In this document: positions 1 to 12,574 of the stretch, one piece after another
How the letters are laid out: every line of letters begins with the position of its first letter
How positions within the stretch are numbered: the stretch's first letter is position 1
The notes under the pieces: generated by a model
The model's input: only the letters and a program-made list of their open reading frames with translations
Databases searched by the model: none
What the model was told of the DNA's origin: nothing
NCBI GenBank assembly: GCA_017311185.1
Contig: JAESUZ010004792.1
Coordinates: forward strand, 310,001-374,000
Source of the DNA: Proteles cristata cristata
Lineage: Eukaryota; Chordata; Mammalia; Carnivora; Hyaenidae
Direction of reading: 5' to 3'
DNA: 64,000 nucleotides
Made by a program: the position numbers and the translations under genes

Positions 1-930
1 AGGTTTGGGGAGTAGGGAAGCTGATTCTGCTCTTGCACAAGAATTCAAACATGAGGCTGTGTCCCCCTCTCAGAGGGATCAGCATCCCTTCTCTGTTCGT
101 GGGTGAAGATCTGTCTGAAGGAATCAGGCTGCACATCAGAGATGCTGCCAGCACCTCTCCCAGGTGTCAGGTGACTCGTGAGTAACAGACTGGGAAAACA
201 GGCACTGGGATAAACTGCCGCTGCAGACCCACAGAAACAGAAGGGGAAGAATGTGCCGGAAGCAATCAGGGCTTTTGAGAAGCAATGAGACTTTGTGGCA
301 CATCTCTCAGCCAATCAGCTCACAAGGCTTTGCAGGCATCAGATAATTAGTCCTGACAAGTTCACTGTGAATAAAGTATTAATAGACCTCCATTTACAAA
401 ATGGGTAGGGAGTGAAGCAACATGAGGCAACCTGGCCAAGGATCAAAATAGCAATTTGATAGCAGCACTGGAAGGAAAAGCCAAGAAAGTAGACATCAAA
501 TCCCAAGTTGCAGTAACTAATCCAAAGCCTCTCAAAACAAACCAACCAAACAAACATACAAACAGATATATGAATCTTTTATGCAAGCCCCACGGGATGT
601 GGGGAGGCTGGCACGGCTCCCAGTGCTCCCCTGCTTCTACCAGGCACCTAACCTGAGCTTCCAACTATTTGGATACCCCATTCTCTTGCTCATTGCACTC
701 CTTCAAACAGACTGTTCCTTCCTCTATGAGCCCTCACCAGCCTCCATGACCCTAACTTTTCATGACTGATTTTGGCGTATCCTGTTGGGCTTCTCTTAGA
801 TGTTCCCTCAAGAATCTTCCTCTGGCCTCTAAATCTGGGCTATAGGTGCTCCCACAATATACTACTCTTTCCCATCACCCTCTGTCACATGATGTGGCTC
901 TCATTGTCTGTTGGTATCTCCTTCTAAAAT
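1..930. other. unassigned unique sequence
   Basis: No repeat or gene is recognised. Short open frames occur on both strands but overlap each other and show no domain, codon bias or splice context. I infer noncoding sequence. Confidence 0.5.
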
Positions 931-934
931 GTGC

Positions 935-1036
935 AATCAGAAACCCATGTCTGTTCTGCTTAACAGTTGATCCTCAGGGTTTAGAACAATGCCTGGCACA
1001 TATCAGGGATCTCAATAAATATGTATTGCATGACTA
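935..1036 (+). repeat. L2/MIR 3' end fragment
   Basis: The stretch reads like the shared L2/MIR tail: a 'tttagaacaatgcctggcac' core, then 'ctcaataaatatgtattg'. MIR and L2 share this tail, so the family is uncertain. Confidence 0.6.
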
Positions 1037-1039
1037 ACT

Positions 1040-1480
1040 GGAGACACACTCCTTGCCTTGAAGAAGCTTTCAATTTATTGGGTAAGACAGACAGGTGGTC
1101 CAAGGGAATGAGAAAGTATTGAACATAAAGTAAGAATAGAACTGGTGAGCTTTAACATTCCAAACCAGAACATCATGGTTCATGCCATGACATATGCTAT
1201 TGCTTTTGATTAGAATCCCAGCCCAATAGATTCTTTTATGCTGGAGAGCTTCCCCAGGTTTCAGGGTGGATGGGATGTCTAAATGGGGAGCCCCCTTTTA
1301 AATATGATCTCAGAAGCTTGCTCATCAATCTTTAGACAGATAAAGACCTGCGGGATACATCTACTATGTTGTCTATCTTAAGGGCAGAACTATGAATCTG
1401 CACCTTGGGTGGATAAATAATTATTTGTTTCCCTAGAGACACTGTTTAGTATAACAGAGAAGACTTTTGTAGGCAGTAGA
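1040..1480. other. unassigned unique sequence
   Basis: Nothing recognised. The sequence is AT-leaning, with no long open frame. Confidence 0.5.
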
Positions 1481-1484
1481 AGGC

Positions 1485-1645
1485 AGTGTGCTGGAAAGAG
1501 CATAAGTTTTGGAATTAAAATGACCTTGGCTCCCATCGCAGCTCTGCAATTTACTAGCAGTGTGATTTGGACCAAGTTATAGTCACTCTGAGCCTGACTC
1601 TTAGCATTGCTGTAGAGTTGTACAAATTAATATTATATTACAGAC
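1485..1645 (+). repeat. MIR SINE fragment
   Basis: Order matches the MIR sense strand: 'ggaaagagcataagttttgg', a degraded B-box-like part, 'ctctgcaatttactagcagtgtga', and 'agtcactctgagcc'. It is strongly diverged, as expected for an ancient mammalian SINE. Confidence 0.75.
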
Positions 1646-1704
1646 TTGAGCTTCAATAATTCTTATCAATGGCAGATAAAAAAAAAAAAGGATCCTGTCT
1701 CTAC

Positions 1705-1850
1705 CCCTTTTCTAGTTGTGTGCTCCTAAGAAAGTTTTCTAATCGCTCTGAGTTTCAGTTTTGTCATCTGTAAAATGGGACAGTCAAATCTCCTTGCTTA
1801 CACAATGTAAGCATTAAATGAGATACATACTAAAGTTGTTATTTGAATTT
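1705..1850 (+). repeat. MIR SINE fragment
   Basis: A second MIR in the same orientation. It has 'ctctgagtttcagttttgtc', 'atctgtaaaatggga' and 'gcattaaatgagata', which are the central and 3' MIR motifs in correct order. Confidence 0.8.
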
Positions 1851-2164
1851 CTGCATCATAACAGATGACAAAGAAATCCTTACCACTTATGTATTATATT
1901 GATAATGAAACTTTTCAAATATTTTGGGCCCTGATCCATGATAAAATGTAACTGTTTTGTGCCTTTTATTTCCCTCTCCAGTCCATCTGATAGATATATT
2001 TCCTTTTGTATGACCTGAAGCTTCTATATCCATGGATTTGATAATGAATAACCCTTGCATTTCGCTTGGTTATGTTGCTTTTTCTGTCTCTTTCCTAGCC
2101 CAGTCAAGAATTTCCAGCAAACTCTCTAGGCCCAAGTAGAGAGGTCTGGATATTCAGACCGCAT

Positions 2165-2722
2165 TTAGGGGAAATTTTTATTTTATTTTATTTAAATTCA
2201 AGTTAATTAACCTATAGTGTAATAATGATTTCAGGAATAGAATTTAATGATTCATCACTTACATTTGACACCCAGTGCTCATCCCACCAAATGCCCTCCT
2301 TAATGTCCACCGCCCATTTAGCCCATCCCCCCACCCAACACCCCTCCAACAACCCTCAGTTTGTTCCCTGTATTTAAGAGTCTCTTATGGTTTGTCTCCC
2401 TCTCTGTATCTTATTTTTGCTTCCCTTCCCCTTTGTTCATCTGTTTTATTTCTTAAATTTCACATAGGAGTAAAAGCATATGATATTTGTCTTTCTCCAA
2501 CTGACTTATTTTGCTCAGCATAACACACCCCAGTTCCATCCATATTGTTGCAAATGGTACAATTCCATTCTTTTTGATCACCAAATAATATTCGTTTTAT
2601 ACATACACCACTCCTCTTTATCCATTCATCCATCAATGAACATTTGGATTGTTTCCATACTTTGGCTATTGTTGATAGTGCTATACACATTGGGGTGCAT
2701 GTGCCCTTAAGGGAATTTCTTA
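2165..2722 (-). mobile_element. 5'-truncated carnivore L1, 3' end, antisense
   Basis: Read on the minus strand this is the end of L1 ORF2, then a 3' UTR ('gagggttgttgga', 'gggatgagcactggg') and an A-rich tail that appears here as a T-rich start near 2173-2192. The tail type ends in 'taattaacttgaattt' (minus strand), unlike the other L1 pieces in the window. An imperfect target duplication is visible: about 2165-2180 versus 2707-2722, allowing one gap. The insert is about 525 bp. Confidence 0.9.
2475..2700 (-). pseudogene. L1 ORF2 C-terminal remnant
   Basis: The minus-strand translation has the recognisable C-terminal ORF2 series: STIAKVWKQSKC, then MDEWIKRSG, then a degraded equivalent of the usual YIYTMEYYSAI segment and a cysteine/tryptophan stretch. 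Upstream ORF2 with the endonuclease and reverse transcriptase domains is absent, so it cannot work. It is part of the surrounding truncated L1. Confidence 0.8.
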
Positions 2723-2724
2723 AA

Positions 2725-5700
2725 TGGATTTTGCTACCTTGAAATTAATTTAGAAATACACTCACCAAACGCATCAATAGAACTGATATCCAGTCAACTG
2801 ACAGAAGAGTGTCACAATTTAGAACCTCTTATAAAGTGAAAGGGGCATTTTCCTAAACCTTTATTTAGATTTTGTTCCTAACCATAAGAGGATATTAGGC
2901 TGTTAACACAAAATTGGTCTATTCAGCTTTCTGAGACTTCTTTACAGAGGAGACAGCTGATTTCCTTTTTAGATCCTAGTATATTAGAGTTCACAATTAA
3001 TTTAGATAACACTGTATGAGCTGATAGTAAAATGTCTAGCAATTAAATAATGAATGTGAGGGAGCCACAGTCATCAGAGATATCAGAATACACCTTTATT
3101 ATAATGATGTAAAATCAGTGTGTTTTTGGATGATTTAATTATAGATCGACAGGAAAAAGTGCAAGACTGTAGATTAACAATTTTTAGGTACTGCATATAT
3201 TAAAAACTGTTTCCAAAACTATGATTAGTATTGAGCAGGTTAAATTCACCACCTCTATAAAAGAGAATTTGTAGATTCCAAATATAATAACTTAGCATGA
3301 ATAGAGATAGCAGAGCTTTGAGTATGATATGGGTAGATAATCTCTCCTTTAACATGAAATGAAATGAAACTGGCTAAGTAGTGCATGCATTTCTCTAAAG
3401 GTAGGTTTTGCCACCATGCTGTTTAGGTCTCAGAGTAGAATATGTTGGTCCCAAGGACTTGCGTTGAATGCAAAGTGCAGAATCAACTGGTATCGTGTTT
3501 TTGCACAATATAGAGGGCATCACTGACACTGTAGTATGTGTAAATGATACCTTGAGGAGTGTGCTCTGTGGTAACTGGTGGCTCCGGAACCTACCTTTTC
3601 CCAGAGACAGGCTCAGACACAAGTCTGAGATCATCAAAGACCTATGAGTTCTTTAGTTTGGAGACCTCACTTTATGTCTAGGAGTGATGGTTTACTTATT
3701 TGGGAAGAAAGACATCTCTGAACAGTAACACTCTGTGTTCACGGCATTTTCAATGATACCATCAAAGATGAGAATTTATCAAATCCCAAACTGGAATTCC
3801 CTTGGTCGGGGGGAGCTACTGGGGAGATGGAAAAAAAACTTGGACACATATATTTTGCAGAGAGTAGGTGTATGTGACTTTCAATAGGGAGGAAAGATGC
3901 TTTTCAAAAGACCTGAGAGCAATAGGTGTTTTTCCCTGAAGGAAGATAGCATAGTTGGTTTGGGAGCTCCCAGGCACTGATGTGCTAACATGCTATTTCC
4001 CAAAGCCTGCCCAGTTTATCACATTGCTATGGACTGGATTATCTCTACAACTTTTTTCTTAATGATAGTTTAAAAAAAATGAAGAACACTGAATTTCATT
4101 TAAGCCCACTTACTATCCGTTTTTAGGCAGTGGCAAAAAACTCACACTAATGGGGTAAACATGGGAGCACATGGGGGCTGAATTCCATATCAGAAGTAGA
4201 CAATATCATCCATATGCAGCAAACCATTTCTCTAACTAGGGAAGCATTGTTGCTTAGATTACATTTTTGTAAGAGGAAAAAGAATACCCTATCATTTCAT
4301 ATCAAGAATACCCAAGGAAGAGAGCATTGTACAAAGGTTCCAGCAAACCTCAGCACCCCTTCAGGAAAGTTCTTCAGGGTAATGAAAAGAATGAACAAAA
4401 GGAAAATACCTCTAAGAGGTGTGACTTTATATATTTTATTTTCGTGGCTGATAACTATAAGGTATAACTTAAAAATACAGGAAAGCTTAAGTAAAAGATG
4501 ATACTTGGGAGCTCTTGAATGCAGACATTTGAATCTAATTCTCACATCTTAGTTCATGGTTTTTTCAATGTAGAGGTGCTAAGAATTACAGCAAAGACAG
4601 CAAGAACAGACTTCTTGTTACTTTGTAATTTTTGTGTTTAATTTCAGGTTTTATTTCGTTGAGATCTTTTGGTTGCCTTGACTAATTGATTGACTGATTG
4701 ACAGAAAATAGAGAGCAAATGTATTTCTTGGACCCATTTGGCATATTGTGGAATGTATGATGTTCTCACTCCTTTTTCCTTGTGGCCTCACACCAGTGAA
4801 CATTAACAAGATAGGAAATTAGGCCATGGGAGAACTTAAAATTATTACACGGTTGGGGAAAAGAAAAGAACCTCTTTCCTTACCTGGAAAATGAGAGGCC
4901 TAGACAAATGTTATCTCAGGTCCCTCCAGGGTCTGAAATTCTGTTTCTTCAGTTCCTGGAGACCTATTGCAGGGGGCATTTTAGGAAAGAAATTCTAAAT
5001 ACCAATGACATATTTTGGGTTTCCATTTAACATAGATATCTGGGTATTTGCTTATTCTTTCAGATGTGTGCATTTCCACAACACTTTCTTGTTTAATTCA
5101 AAATGGAGTTTTACTGGCTGAGAGGTTGAGAACACTATAACCAGCTATTTTAGCGATTTACACTTAAAGAGCGCAGGGGCTCACAGAATTTCAGACAGCC
5201 AAGAAAAGGAAAGAGAAAATTTCTCTCCAATTAAAAGATTCACATTCATCCTAATCTTGTCGCAAGTTTGATGCATTCCAAGTCTGGAGTCGTAGGTAGG
5301 AGGTTGTGTAAAGGACATCTTGAGTTCACTTGACATGGTCCCCATTGTGCTACCATCTTTGCCTAGGAAGCTCAGAGAGATCACCAGAAGCTTTAGCCTG
5401 AGAAAGTGGTTGACTAAGTATCAGCTCTGCTTTATCCTAGTTAAGATCTGTATATTTGATTCTGAGCTACCTCTTGAAATAAGCTCACCAATTTGGCATT
5501 CACTCTGAGTCTATAAAGAAGGGCACACTGACCTAACCCGGCAGAAAGAGAATGGCTATTGCAGCCAGGAATGCCTGAACCTGCCATTTTTTTAACATTA
5601 GACTTTAAATGAGTTGTATATGCTATCTGTGCTGAAATTCCCTAACCTGTAAAATATTTTTATACAGACTAAAGAGGATAGCATTTTTAAAGTATCTTCT

Positions 5701-5950
5701 GTTCCAGACCCCCACACAGAGTCACAACACCCAGGAAATAGTAGTACTTTTGAGTCATTTTTAAGGTTGTAAGGAATAACACACACACACATACACATAA
5801 AGAGCAGACTCTTCAGTTCTCAAAACCTGTATCTTTGATGTTGATGGACGTTGCCTGAATACAAATTGAAAACATGAAGGTATGTGAGCCTTAAATATAA
5901 TAGAGATAAAAAAGTGTTAGTCGGATTAAATGGTAGGAAGAGAGGGATCT
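2725..5950. other. unassigned sequence, mostly AT-rich
   Basis: No gene or confident repeat is seen in this 3.2-kb stretch. Small open frames, such as the one at 4214-4501 plus, have antisense partners over the same bases and no family resemblance. A short CA run lies near 5779-5800. Confidence 0.5.
5779..5800. repeat. short (CA)n microsatellite
   Basis: An alternating CA run of about seven units, ending in 'atacacataa'. Confidence 0.8.
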
Positions 5951-5959
5951 CATCAGAGC

Positions 5960-6190
5960 CTCAATAATAATCATGTTACCACTTAGCCACCATTGGAGCA
6001 GCACTTACTGTCTGCGAGGCAACATGCTAAATACATGCATTACTTCACTGACCACACATATGTACAACACTCTGAAGGAGTTAGCACTGTGGTTCCCATT
6101 ATACAGAAGAAGAAACTGAACCTTAGAAGCTGTAATTGCTCCAACTAACATTCTTAACCCTGTACAGTATTACTACACAGTGGCAATGCC
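5960..6190 (-). repeat. MIR SINE, antisense
   Basis: The reverse-complement MIR order is visible: 'agcacttactgtctgcgagg', 'catgctaaatacatgcatta', 'ttcccattatacagaagaag' and 'aaactgaacc'. Confidence 0.75.
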
Positions 6191-6279
6191 AGAAACTAGT
6201 ACAAATGTAAAAATGCTACCAGAATCCTACCTTATACCTGAGTCAATTATGCACTGATATATTGTACAGAGTCCAGAAT

Positions 6280-6420
6280 GACTTTCTCATTCATTTGTTT
6301 ACGTACTGATTCATTCTACAAAATTAAGTGAGCACTCACTATGTGCCAGGCAGGATGCTGAATGCAAGGTTTATAAAGATGCAAGCATACAGTCCCTGAC
6401 CCTAAATTGTTCAGGCAAGC
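6280..6420 (-). repeat. L2 LINE 3' end, antisense
   Basis: Antisense L2 tail: 'cattcatttg', 'gagcactcactatgtgccag', and 'catacagtccctgaccct'. The order matches the reverse of the L2 terminus. Confidence 0.8.
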
Positions 6421-6429
6421 CTAGCAAAA

Positions 6430-8010
6430 CAAGGCAACATGCTTGTGTTGGACCCCCACTCACATCCCCATCTGTGTGTCTCACTATGATGTTCCTAAGG
6501 GGAGAGGAGCCATTTCCTTGGACCATTCCCAAGGGGAGAGTGCTGCTTCCTATCTAGTCACTGTCTGTATCAACAGTCCCAAAACTATTACTTCACCTCT
6601 TATTAGAGGCACTGTTATCTTAGCTCGTATACTGCTTTCTAGGATATTTTGGATTAGTGATAAATGGCAAGTTGAAGTGCTCTATAAAGCAGTTGTAGGG
6701 CATTTGAACTGAAAAAAGAGTGAAGAATAAATGCATTTTGCTGGTAGAGTAACAAGAACAGATCTAACAGCCCAGAACATCACGCAAATTGCAGTTACTT
6801 CTTATCAGACAGTATTGTATAGGATTATTGACTAACTAAAATTTGTTGCAGCTAGACCCGCAAGGCAGTATATTTATGGAGCATACATCAGGAAGTGGAT
6901 TTTTCATGTACACAGCAGTAGTTTTAAGCAGTATTCCTTGTCATGGAATCATATTTGTATTTCTGACTCAGCCCCTGGGGTCACATAAAAGGCATGGCCA
7001 TTCCCTTTCAGCCAAGCAGGATGATGCCATGGTGCAGAGTGTAAGTCAAGAGAAAGGGAGCTTGGGGGTGGCGGTAGATTGGAGGAGTGGCAGGTGAGCT
7101 AGGTCTGAACACGCAAGATCACACGCTGAGAACGCTTTCTTATTTTACCAAACTCACATATATACATCAGTTTTTCCCTTCCACAGCTTCAATGCATTTC
7201 TTGTTAAAGAACATCTCTTTGTGAAAGCCTTTGACAAAATATACAAGCACAAAATAATGAGTAGGACATGGAGAAGCCAAGTTTTTATAAAGTGGTAAGT
7301 TGGCAGGGGGTGGAAGAAATGTTATCACTTTCACTTCTTGTTGGAAAATTAAGGGCCTTCCTTTAAATCAAAATTTCCTTTTTGCTCTTAATATGACGAT
7401 AGTCTAGAACACTCAGCCTGCTGATGACATAATGACTTGTTGCTGTGTTTGGATTATTCAAGAGCTCTGCATTTAATCTCAGATGGCTGACGGGGGCGTT
7501 CAAGGACAGCTGGACAGAGCAAGAGGAAGCAGTGGACCAATAGAAGTGGGTGTCACCATGCAAGGAAATTAAAAGCTTGTTGACTTGAAAGACCATCCTT
7601 TTTATTTTATTCTAGCTACCATCACAGAGCAGACACATATCAGCACATTCTCTCAGGCAACCAAGTGAAGAATGAGGAGGTGTGAAAAGGGAAGAAAATG
7701 CTATAAGAACAAGCTAGAAAGACTAACAGGTCTCTGAGCTTTAAGGGGACATGGATGGTGGTATAAATGATACACGTGAGCAAGTGTGAACACCCAAGAG
7801 CAAGTGCAAGAGGCTGGAGGCCCGCAGATCAGCGATTCTTACCACACACCAAACCCCACTTTCAAGTCCTTCAGAGGCCTGAAGACTGCTCCTCACACAC
7901 ACCCCTCAACCTGTTTCCTCTGTCTCATTATGCCTCTCCATGAAGGGTCAAGATTGTAATAATGTGAGGACCTTGTGTTCTTCCTCTTGCAGAACTAGAA
8001 TTCAGGAGAC
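6430..8010. other. unassigned unique sequence
   Basis: No gene or repeat recognised in about 1.6 kb. The open frames at 6443-6712 and 6843-7097 have no recognisable features. Confidence 0.5.
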
Positions 8011-8014
8011 AGAA

Positions 8015-8081
8015 GTGTGTGTGTGTGTGTGTGTGTATGTGTGTGTGTGTGTGTATGTGTGTGTGTGTGTGTGTGTGTGTT
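8015..8081. repeat. (GT)n microsatellite
   Basis: A GT run of about 67 bases broken twice by an A for G change ('gtat'). It creates a Val/Cys-repeat open frame through 7940-8365, which is an artefact of the repeat. Confidence 0.97.
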
Positions 8082-8089
8082 TTAAGAAA

Positions 8090-8655
8090 CTTTTTTTAAT
8101 TAATAAAAATTCTTCTTGGGCTTTAGATAGTTCCTCAACAGAGCTGCTAATCCAGAAGCTAAAGAGAGATGGTTTTCCTCCTTCTTCAGGAAGAATGAGC
8201 CCTGTTTCCTTAGAAAAGAATCACTTACCTTTTCTGGAGGCCCTCTCAGCCTCAGGAGTACTTGATTGTTTTCAGAGGAAATGGTCAGTCCCATTGCAAG
8301 CTGATTTCCCTCAGTATAAACGGAATCTTTCAATAAAGGAAAACCTCATGAGTGTGAAATTGTAAGGCCCTAGGCAAGATCCACAATACATGCAAATTCA
8401 ATTATTACTACTTCAAAATCCATGTATTAGATCCTTCAAGAGTACATATTCAAATTTTTAATGTAATCTTAAGTGTTACATAGGTGATATCCAAATATGA
8501 TAAAATATTTTTACACACACGCAAACACATGCTCATCACTACATTCAGATCTAGAAAAAGTATACATGTCTGTGTTCACTAACTGTCATGCCCACAGTCA
8601 AAGTCCTAAGTGGTAGTAGTTCTAAGAGTTATTTATTCATACGTCCATTACTGAG
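8090..8655. other. unassigned sequence
   Basis: Nothing recognised apart from a short 'acacacacgcaaacaca' run near 8512-8528. Confidence 0.5.
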
Positions 8656-8658
8656 TAC

Positions 8659-9076
8659 TTTTTATGGGTTGAATTGTGTCTTCCAAAAAGATATGCTAAA
8701 GCCTTAATCCCTAGTACCTGTGAATGTGACCTTAGTTTACTAAAGAGTCGTGGCAGATATAATTAGTTAAGATGAAGTCATATTGGAGTAGAATAGGCCC
8801 CATACTACAACATGCCTGGTTGCTTTATGAGAAGAGACACAGAGGCTAAGTCACAGAGATTGAAGGGAGCCAAGGAAGACTGAGAATCTTTGTTCGAACA
8901 CCAGAGCTAGGAAAAGACAAGGAAAGCGTCTCCCCTATAGGTTTCAGAGGCAGCATGGCCCTGCCAACACCATGATTTGAACTTTTAGCTTCCTAAACTG
9001 TGAGGCAATAAAAATCTGTTGTTTTAAGTCACCCAGCTAGTGGCACTTTGTTACAACAGCCCTCAGAAACTAACCG
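8659..9076 (+). mobile_element. MLT1-type MaLR solo LTR
   Basis: Near full-length match in order to the ERVL-MaLR MLT1 LTR: 'atgggttgaattgtgtc', 'gtacctgtgaatgtgacctt', 'aagagacacagagg', 'ataggtttcagaggcagcat', 'ggccctgccaacacc', 'ctgttgttttaagtcaccca' and 'gcactttgttacaacagccc'. No internal retroviral sequence flanks it, so it is a solo LTR. Confidence 0.9.
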
Positions 9077-9079
9077 AAA

Positions 9080-10860
9080 AAACTGAAATGCTAGGTTTGA
9101 TTAACATGATTAACTATCAGTTTCCAGAAGTTTAGGGTACAGCCAGCAGTGGCCCCCCACACTGCTATTGAGTCACAGAGTTCGGAAAAGAATTAGTCAA
9201 GTTGAACCCCAACTTTAAGGTTTCTCTCGGAATTCTCACCTTAAATCCTTCAAATCCTTAAATCAGCCAGAGAGATAAAAAGGAAAACTCACTTCAGTTG
9301 GTAAGCTTAACACCTTCTCTTTGTCAGAAACTCCAGGTGGGTGTTGTTTATTTTAATTTGCCTTGGGACACTTGACTTAGATTTTGTCTTTCAAACTTAT
9401 GTCTCCTGTCCTTATGATCAGAGAGGCGGCTATCCCAAGAATATTTCTGGGTCATGCCCCTATTAACAATTAAATTGATTTACTGACAAACCACCTCTCC
9501 ACTTCATAGTGGGTTTCCTTGGCAGAATCTGCACTCTATCCAGGCAAAGGGAAACAGAGAAATTGGATTCACTCTCAGCTAAGCTTGGATTTTCCCAACT
9601 GAGTAGTTCTTTTTTTCCCTCCAAAAAGATATATTGCTTGCATAACAGGGATCATTTTGAGCAGAAACTCTTAGACTTTGGAGTCATAGAGGCCAATAAC
9701 ATTTAAATGGGAAAAAAAAGATAGAAATTAGGTGGCAAATATTTTATTTTGCCAAGTAAAATATCTATTATTTCTTATCATTAATTCTTAAAAACAAAGT
9801 GAATATTTTTACTTCACAACGATGGGGGGATATAAATCTCAGTGTGCAGGACAGTTGTTCACACTGACTATGATCTCCTTATTTTTCTTATTCCTCTAGA
9901 GATCAGGGTTTCATTATGGAGCAGCATCAGTTCCTGGATTGGCATTTAGAAACCACTGACCTCGAGAATGTTACCACTATCCATCTTGCTTTGCCTCCAC
10001 AAACACTGATATAAGCTCCAGGCTCACCAGGAGAATGACAATTTGAGATTAATATACCACAGTTGAAAACATTCCCTCTCTCTGCTGGACACTAAGCATG
10101 TTGGGAGCTGAAGTTCTGCTCATCCACTGAGTATTACTTGCACCAAGCAAAATGTCCAGCGCAAGTGTGTTAAATATGTATCTGTTGATAAACAGAAGAA
10201 AGGAATTGTATGAACAATTGTTGATGCTGTTCTCATCTCCTATCTTGACATCCATGTCACTAAACTACCCAATCTATTACCTTTTTGTAACCCTTTGGTC
10301 ATATTGGTCATTCTCAGATGTTTAGGATGTTCATATCTCCACTAAATTATGACCAATTACAAAACAAAACCAAAGAGACATGGGTAGAGGATGAATAGTG
10401 GCCAAAGGCTCAATGATAAGATTAATCCAGTGTAAAGAATGACTCTCAATAATGAGAAACAATTTTTGGAAAAATACAAACCTTGGAATCAAGAATCTTC
10501 TGTTACAGCCAATGTTTTATAAATGACAATTCTGTTAGAAAATTCACCCAGAAATGTCAACATGATTATGAGGGTGCTTATTTTAAAAATATAGGTGGCT
10601 CCTTATGCATCCCAAAGTGCAGCACTAAAAAAATAAATTTTTACCTTGGCAAGTCTAACATGCTATACAAATAAAATGAAGTGATGAGCAAAATAAGAAC
10701 TTGGCCATGATGTTGACTATGTTTCCAGCATCAGCTGAGTGCTTACTGTTGGAGTTCCCTTTATGATTCTCAAGAAATTCCTACCTCATTCCCCTGATGG
10801 CTGTTGCAAACCTCACCCTCATCTATCCTGCCGTCTCAGAAAGGATCCCACTTCTTATGA
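9080..10860. other. unassigned sequence
   Basis: No gene seen. About 10120-10185 faintly resembles an L2 tail ('aaaatgtccagcgcaag', 'gttaaatatgtatctgttga'), but this is too weak to call. Confidence 0.45.
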
Positions 10861-10862
10861 CT

Positions 10863-11120
10863 AAGAATAAATTCATTTATGGGGCGCCGGGGTGGCTTAG
10901 TCGGTTAAGCGTCCCACTTTTGCTTAGGTCATGATCTCACGGTTCGTGGGTTCGAGCCCCGCGTCGGGCTCTGTGCTGACTGCCAGCTCAGAGCCTGGAG
11001 CCTGTTTCAGTCTGTGACTCCCTCTCTCTCTGACCCTCCCCTGCTCACCCTGTCTCTCTCTCTCTCCTAGAAATAAATAAAAAAAATATATTAAAAAAAA
11101 AAAAAAGAATAAATTCATTT
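10863..11120 (+). mobile_element. young feliform tRNA-Lys SINE with target duplication
   Basis: Begins GGGGCGCCGGGGTGGCTTAG at 10881, with tRNA-derived A- and B-box regions ('ggttcgtgggttcgagcccc'), a CT-rich linker, and 'tagaaataaataaa' plus a poly-A tail. A perfect 16-bp target duplication, 'aagaataaattcattt', lies at 10863-10878 and 11105-11120. Low divergence and the perfect duplication point to a recent insertion. It shares diagnostic changes with the copies at 15366 and 48695. Confidence 0.97.
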
Positions 11121-11470
11121 GAAGTGAGCTCATTTGGTGACTGTCCCCGGTTGCTCCTCCTCCACTTCTCCTTTGTTCTTGGCCCATCCTTCCAGATCCT
11201 ACAGGATCTTGACCCTTTCCCACTTGTAGACGTTCAGTCTTTTCCATTAATATTTATTTCTACCTGTAAACATTCTCATGTCCAATTTCTTCTTTACAAA
11301 GAAAGGAGAAACAAACAAAAAACTCAGGAGACTCATTCTTTCCCTCATTTGTTACCCTAGTCTTCTTAAAAGAATATTAATGCCTTTACCCCCACGTCCA
11401 TCCACTTCTTAATCCTTAGCACCTTGGCATGTGAAAACATTCTAAATCCATGACGACTTCCTAAGTACCA
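11121..11470. other. unassigned, possibly more L2
   Basis: Pyrimidine-rich sequence leading into the L2 below. It may be the upstream part of that L2, but I could not align it. Confidence 0.35.
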
Positions 11471-11474
11471 CATT

Positions 11475-11747
11475 GAGAGACCTTTTTCTTGTATTCTATT
11501 TATCTTAATCTCTATAATGCCTGATCCTTATTATTCCTTTCTTGAAATGCTTTTCTCCCATGATACTGAGGCCATTACACCACCCAAATTATTTATTTTT
11601 CCACCTCTTTTAACAAATCTCTCCATCTACTTCTCACCCCTGACAGTAATTTTAGCCATTATCCCAGATCTTTGAATAACCCCATCCATTTCAGTGGCAT
11701 CACTTACTTCCTTAGTACTTCCAAATCTCAAGTTCCAGACATAAATG

Positions 11748-11825
<78 letters not shown>

Positions 11826-12145
11826 ATCTATTTATCTATTTATCATGTATCATCTCCTATAGGTATCTTAAATTCATCCACTTAGCCAGAAACAAATTCT
11901 ATTTCCTGGCATCCTTGATTTTGTTCATTGCAACATGCTCCAGAACCTTTTCTCCCTCCCTAGGCCAAGCCACACAGACTGAAAACTTACTACTTAGTCA
12001 TCTTCAACTCCTCTCTATGCTTGGGTGATTTCTCATCTTCAAATTCTTGTCAGTCCCAGCCATCACCTTTAACTCACTACCAACTCCCTAACCAGGCCTG
12101 CACAGCTGCAATCAATTTGCTCCCCTGTCCAAAAGTCCTGTTTTC
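11475..12145 (+). repeat. L2 LINE internal fragment
   Basis: Pyrimidine-rich sense L2 sequence. The clearest part is after the tetranucleotide repeat: 'catctcctataggtatctta', 'aattcatccac', 'agccagaaac', then 'gtcatcttcaactcctctct', which follows the late ORF2 coding order of L2. It is highly decayed. Confidence 0.6.
11748..11853. repeat. (TATC)n tetranucleotide microsatellite
   Basis: About 76 bases of nearly perfect CTAT units with one 'atat' phase slip near 11777, then a degenerate tail with 'catcta', 'tttatc' and 'catgtatc'. Likely length-polymorphic. Confidence 0.97.
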
Positions 12146-12149
12146 ATAC

Positions 12150-12535
12150 TTATCTTAAAATAAATAAAATGTGCAGATAGAGCAACATAAGGAGTTGACA
12201 GTCATACATTTTTATGGCCAATGAAATGTCATTTTTTCTGGTATAAAAGGACAAACATTTTTATGTCTTCATTAATGTTTGTATTCATTTAGGCATTTGG
12301 GTCACTTCTAGATAAAGTTATACCATCATGTGGAAATGGTGAAACATGAATGTTGCTGGCTAGCTAATGAGTTTGCAAAATAACTGTTTTATATTACCCT
12401 CAAATCCCTCCCCTTCAAGTCATGTGGGGTTTTGGGGGTGGAAGTGAGAGGAGTAAACTGGATGATTCCTTTCTATATGTATTCCTTCCAGAGCCAGCAT
12501 ATATGCATATAAGCAGCCACTGTTACCCAGAATTA
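12150..12535. other. unassigned sequence
   Basis: Nothing recognised. Confidence 0.5.
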
Positions 12536-12574
12536 CTTTCTTTGATTCTGTCAGGAACGCTGTGGTATGGATAT

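Noticed and set aside
7940..8365. 141-codon open frame on the plus strand
   Set aside because: Its middle is the translated GT microsatellite (Val/Cys repeats), and an opposing frame covers the same bases. There is no family resemblance.
11672..12028. 118-codon frame rich in Ile, Tyr, Leu and Ser
   Set aside because: It is the translation of the TATC repeat and flanking L2.
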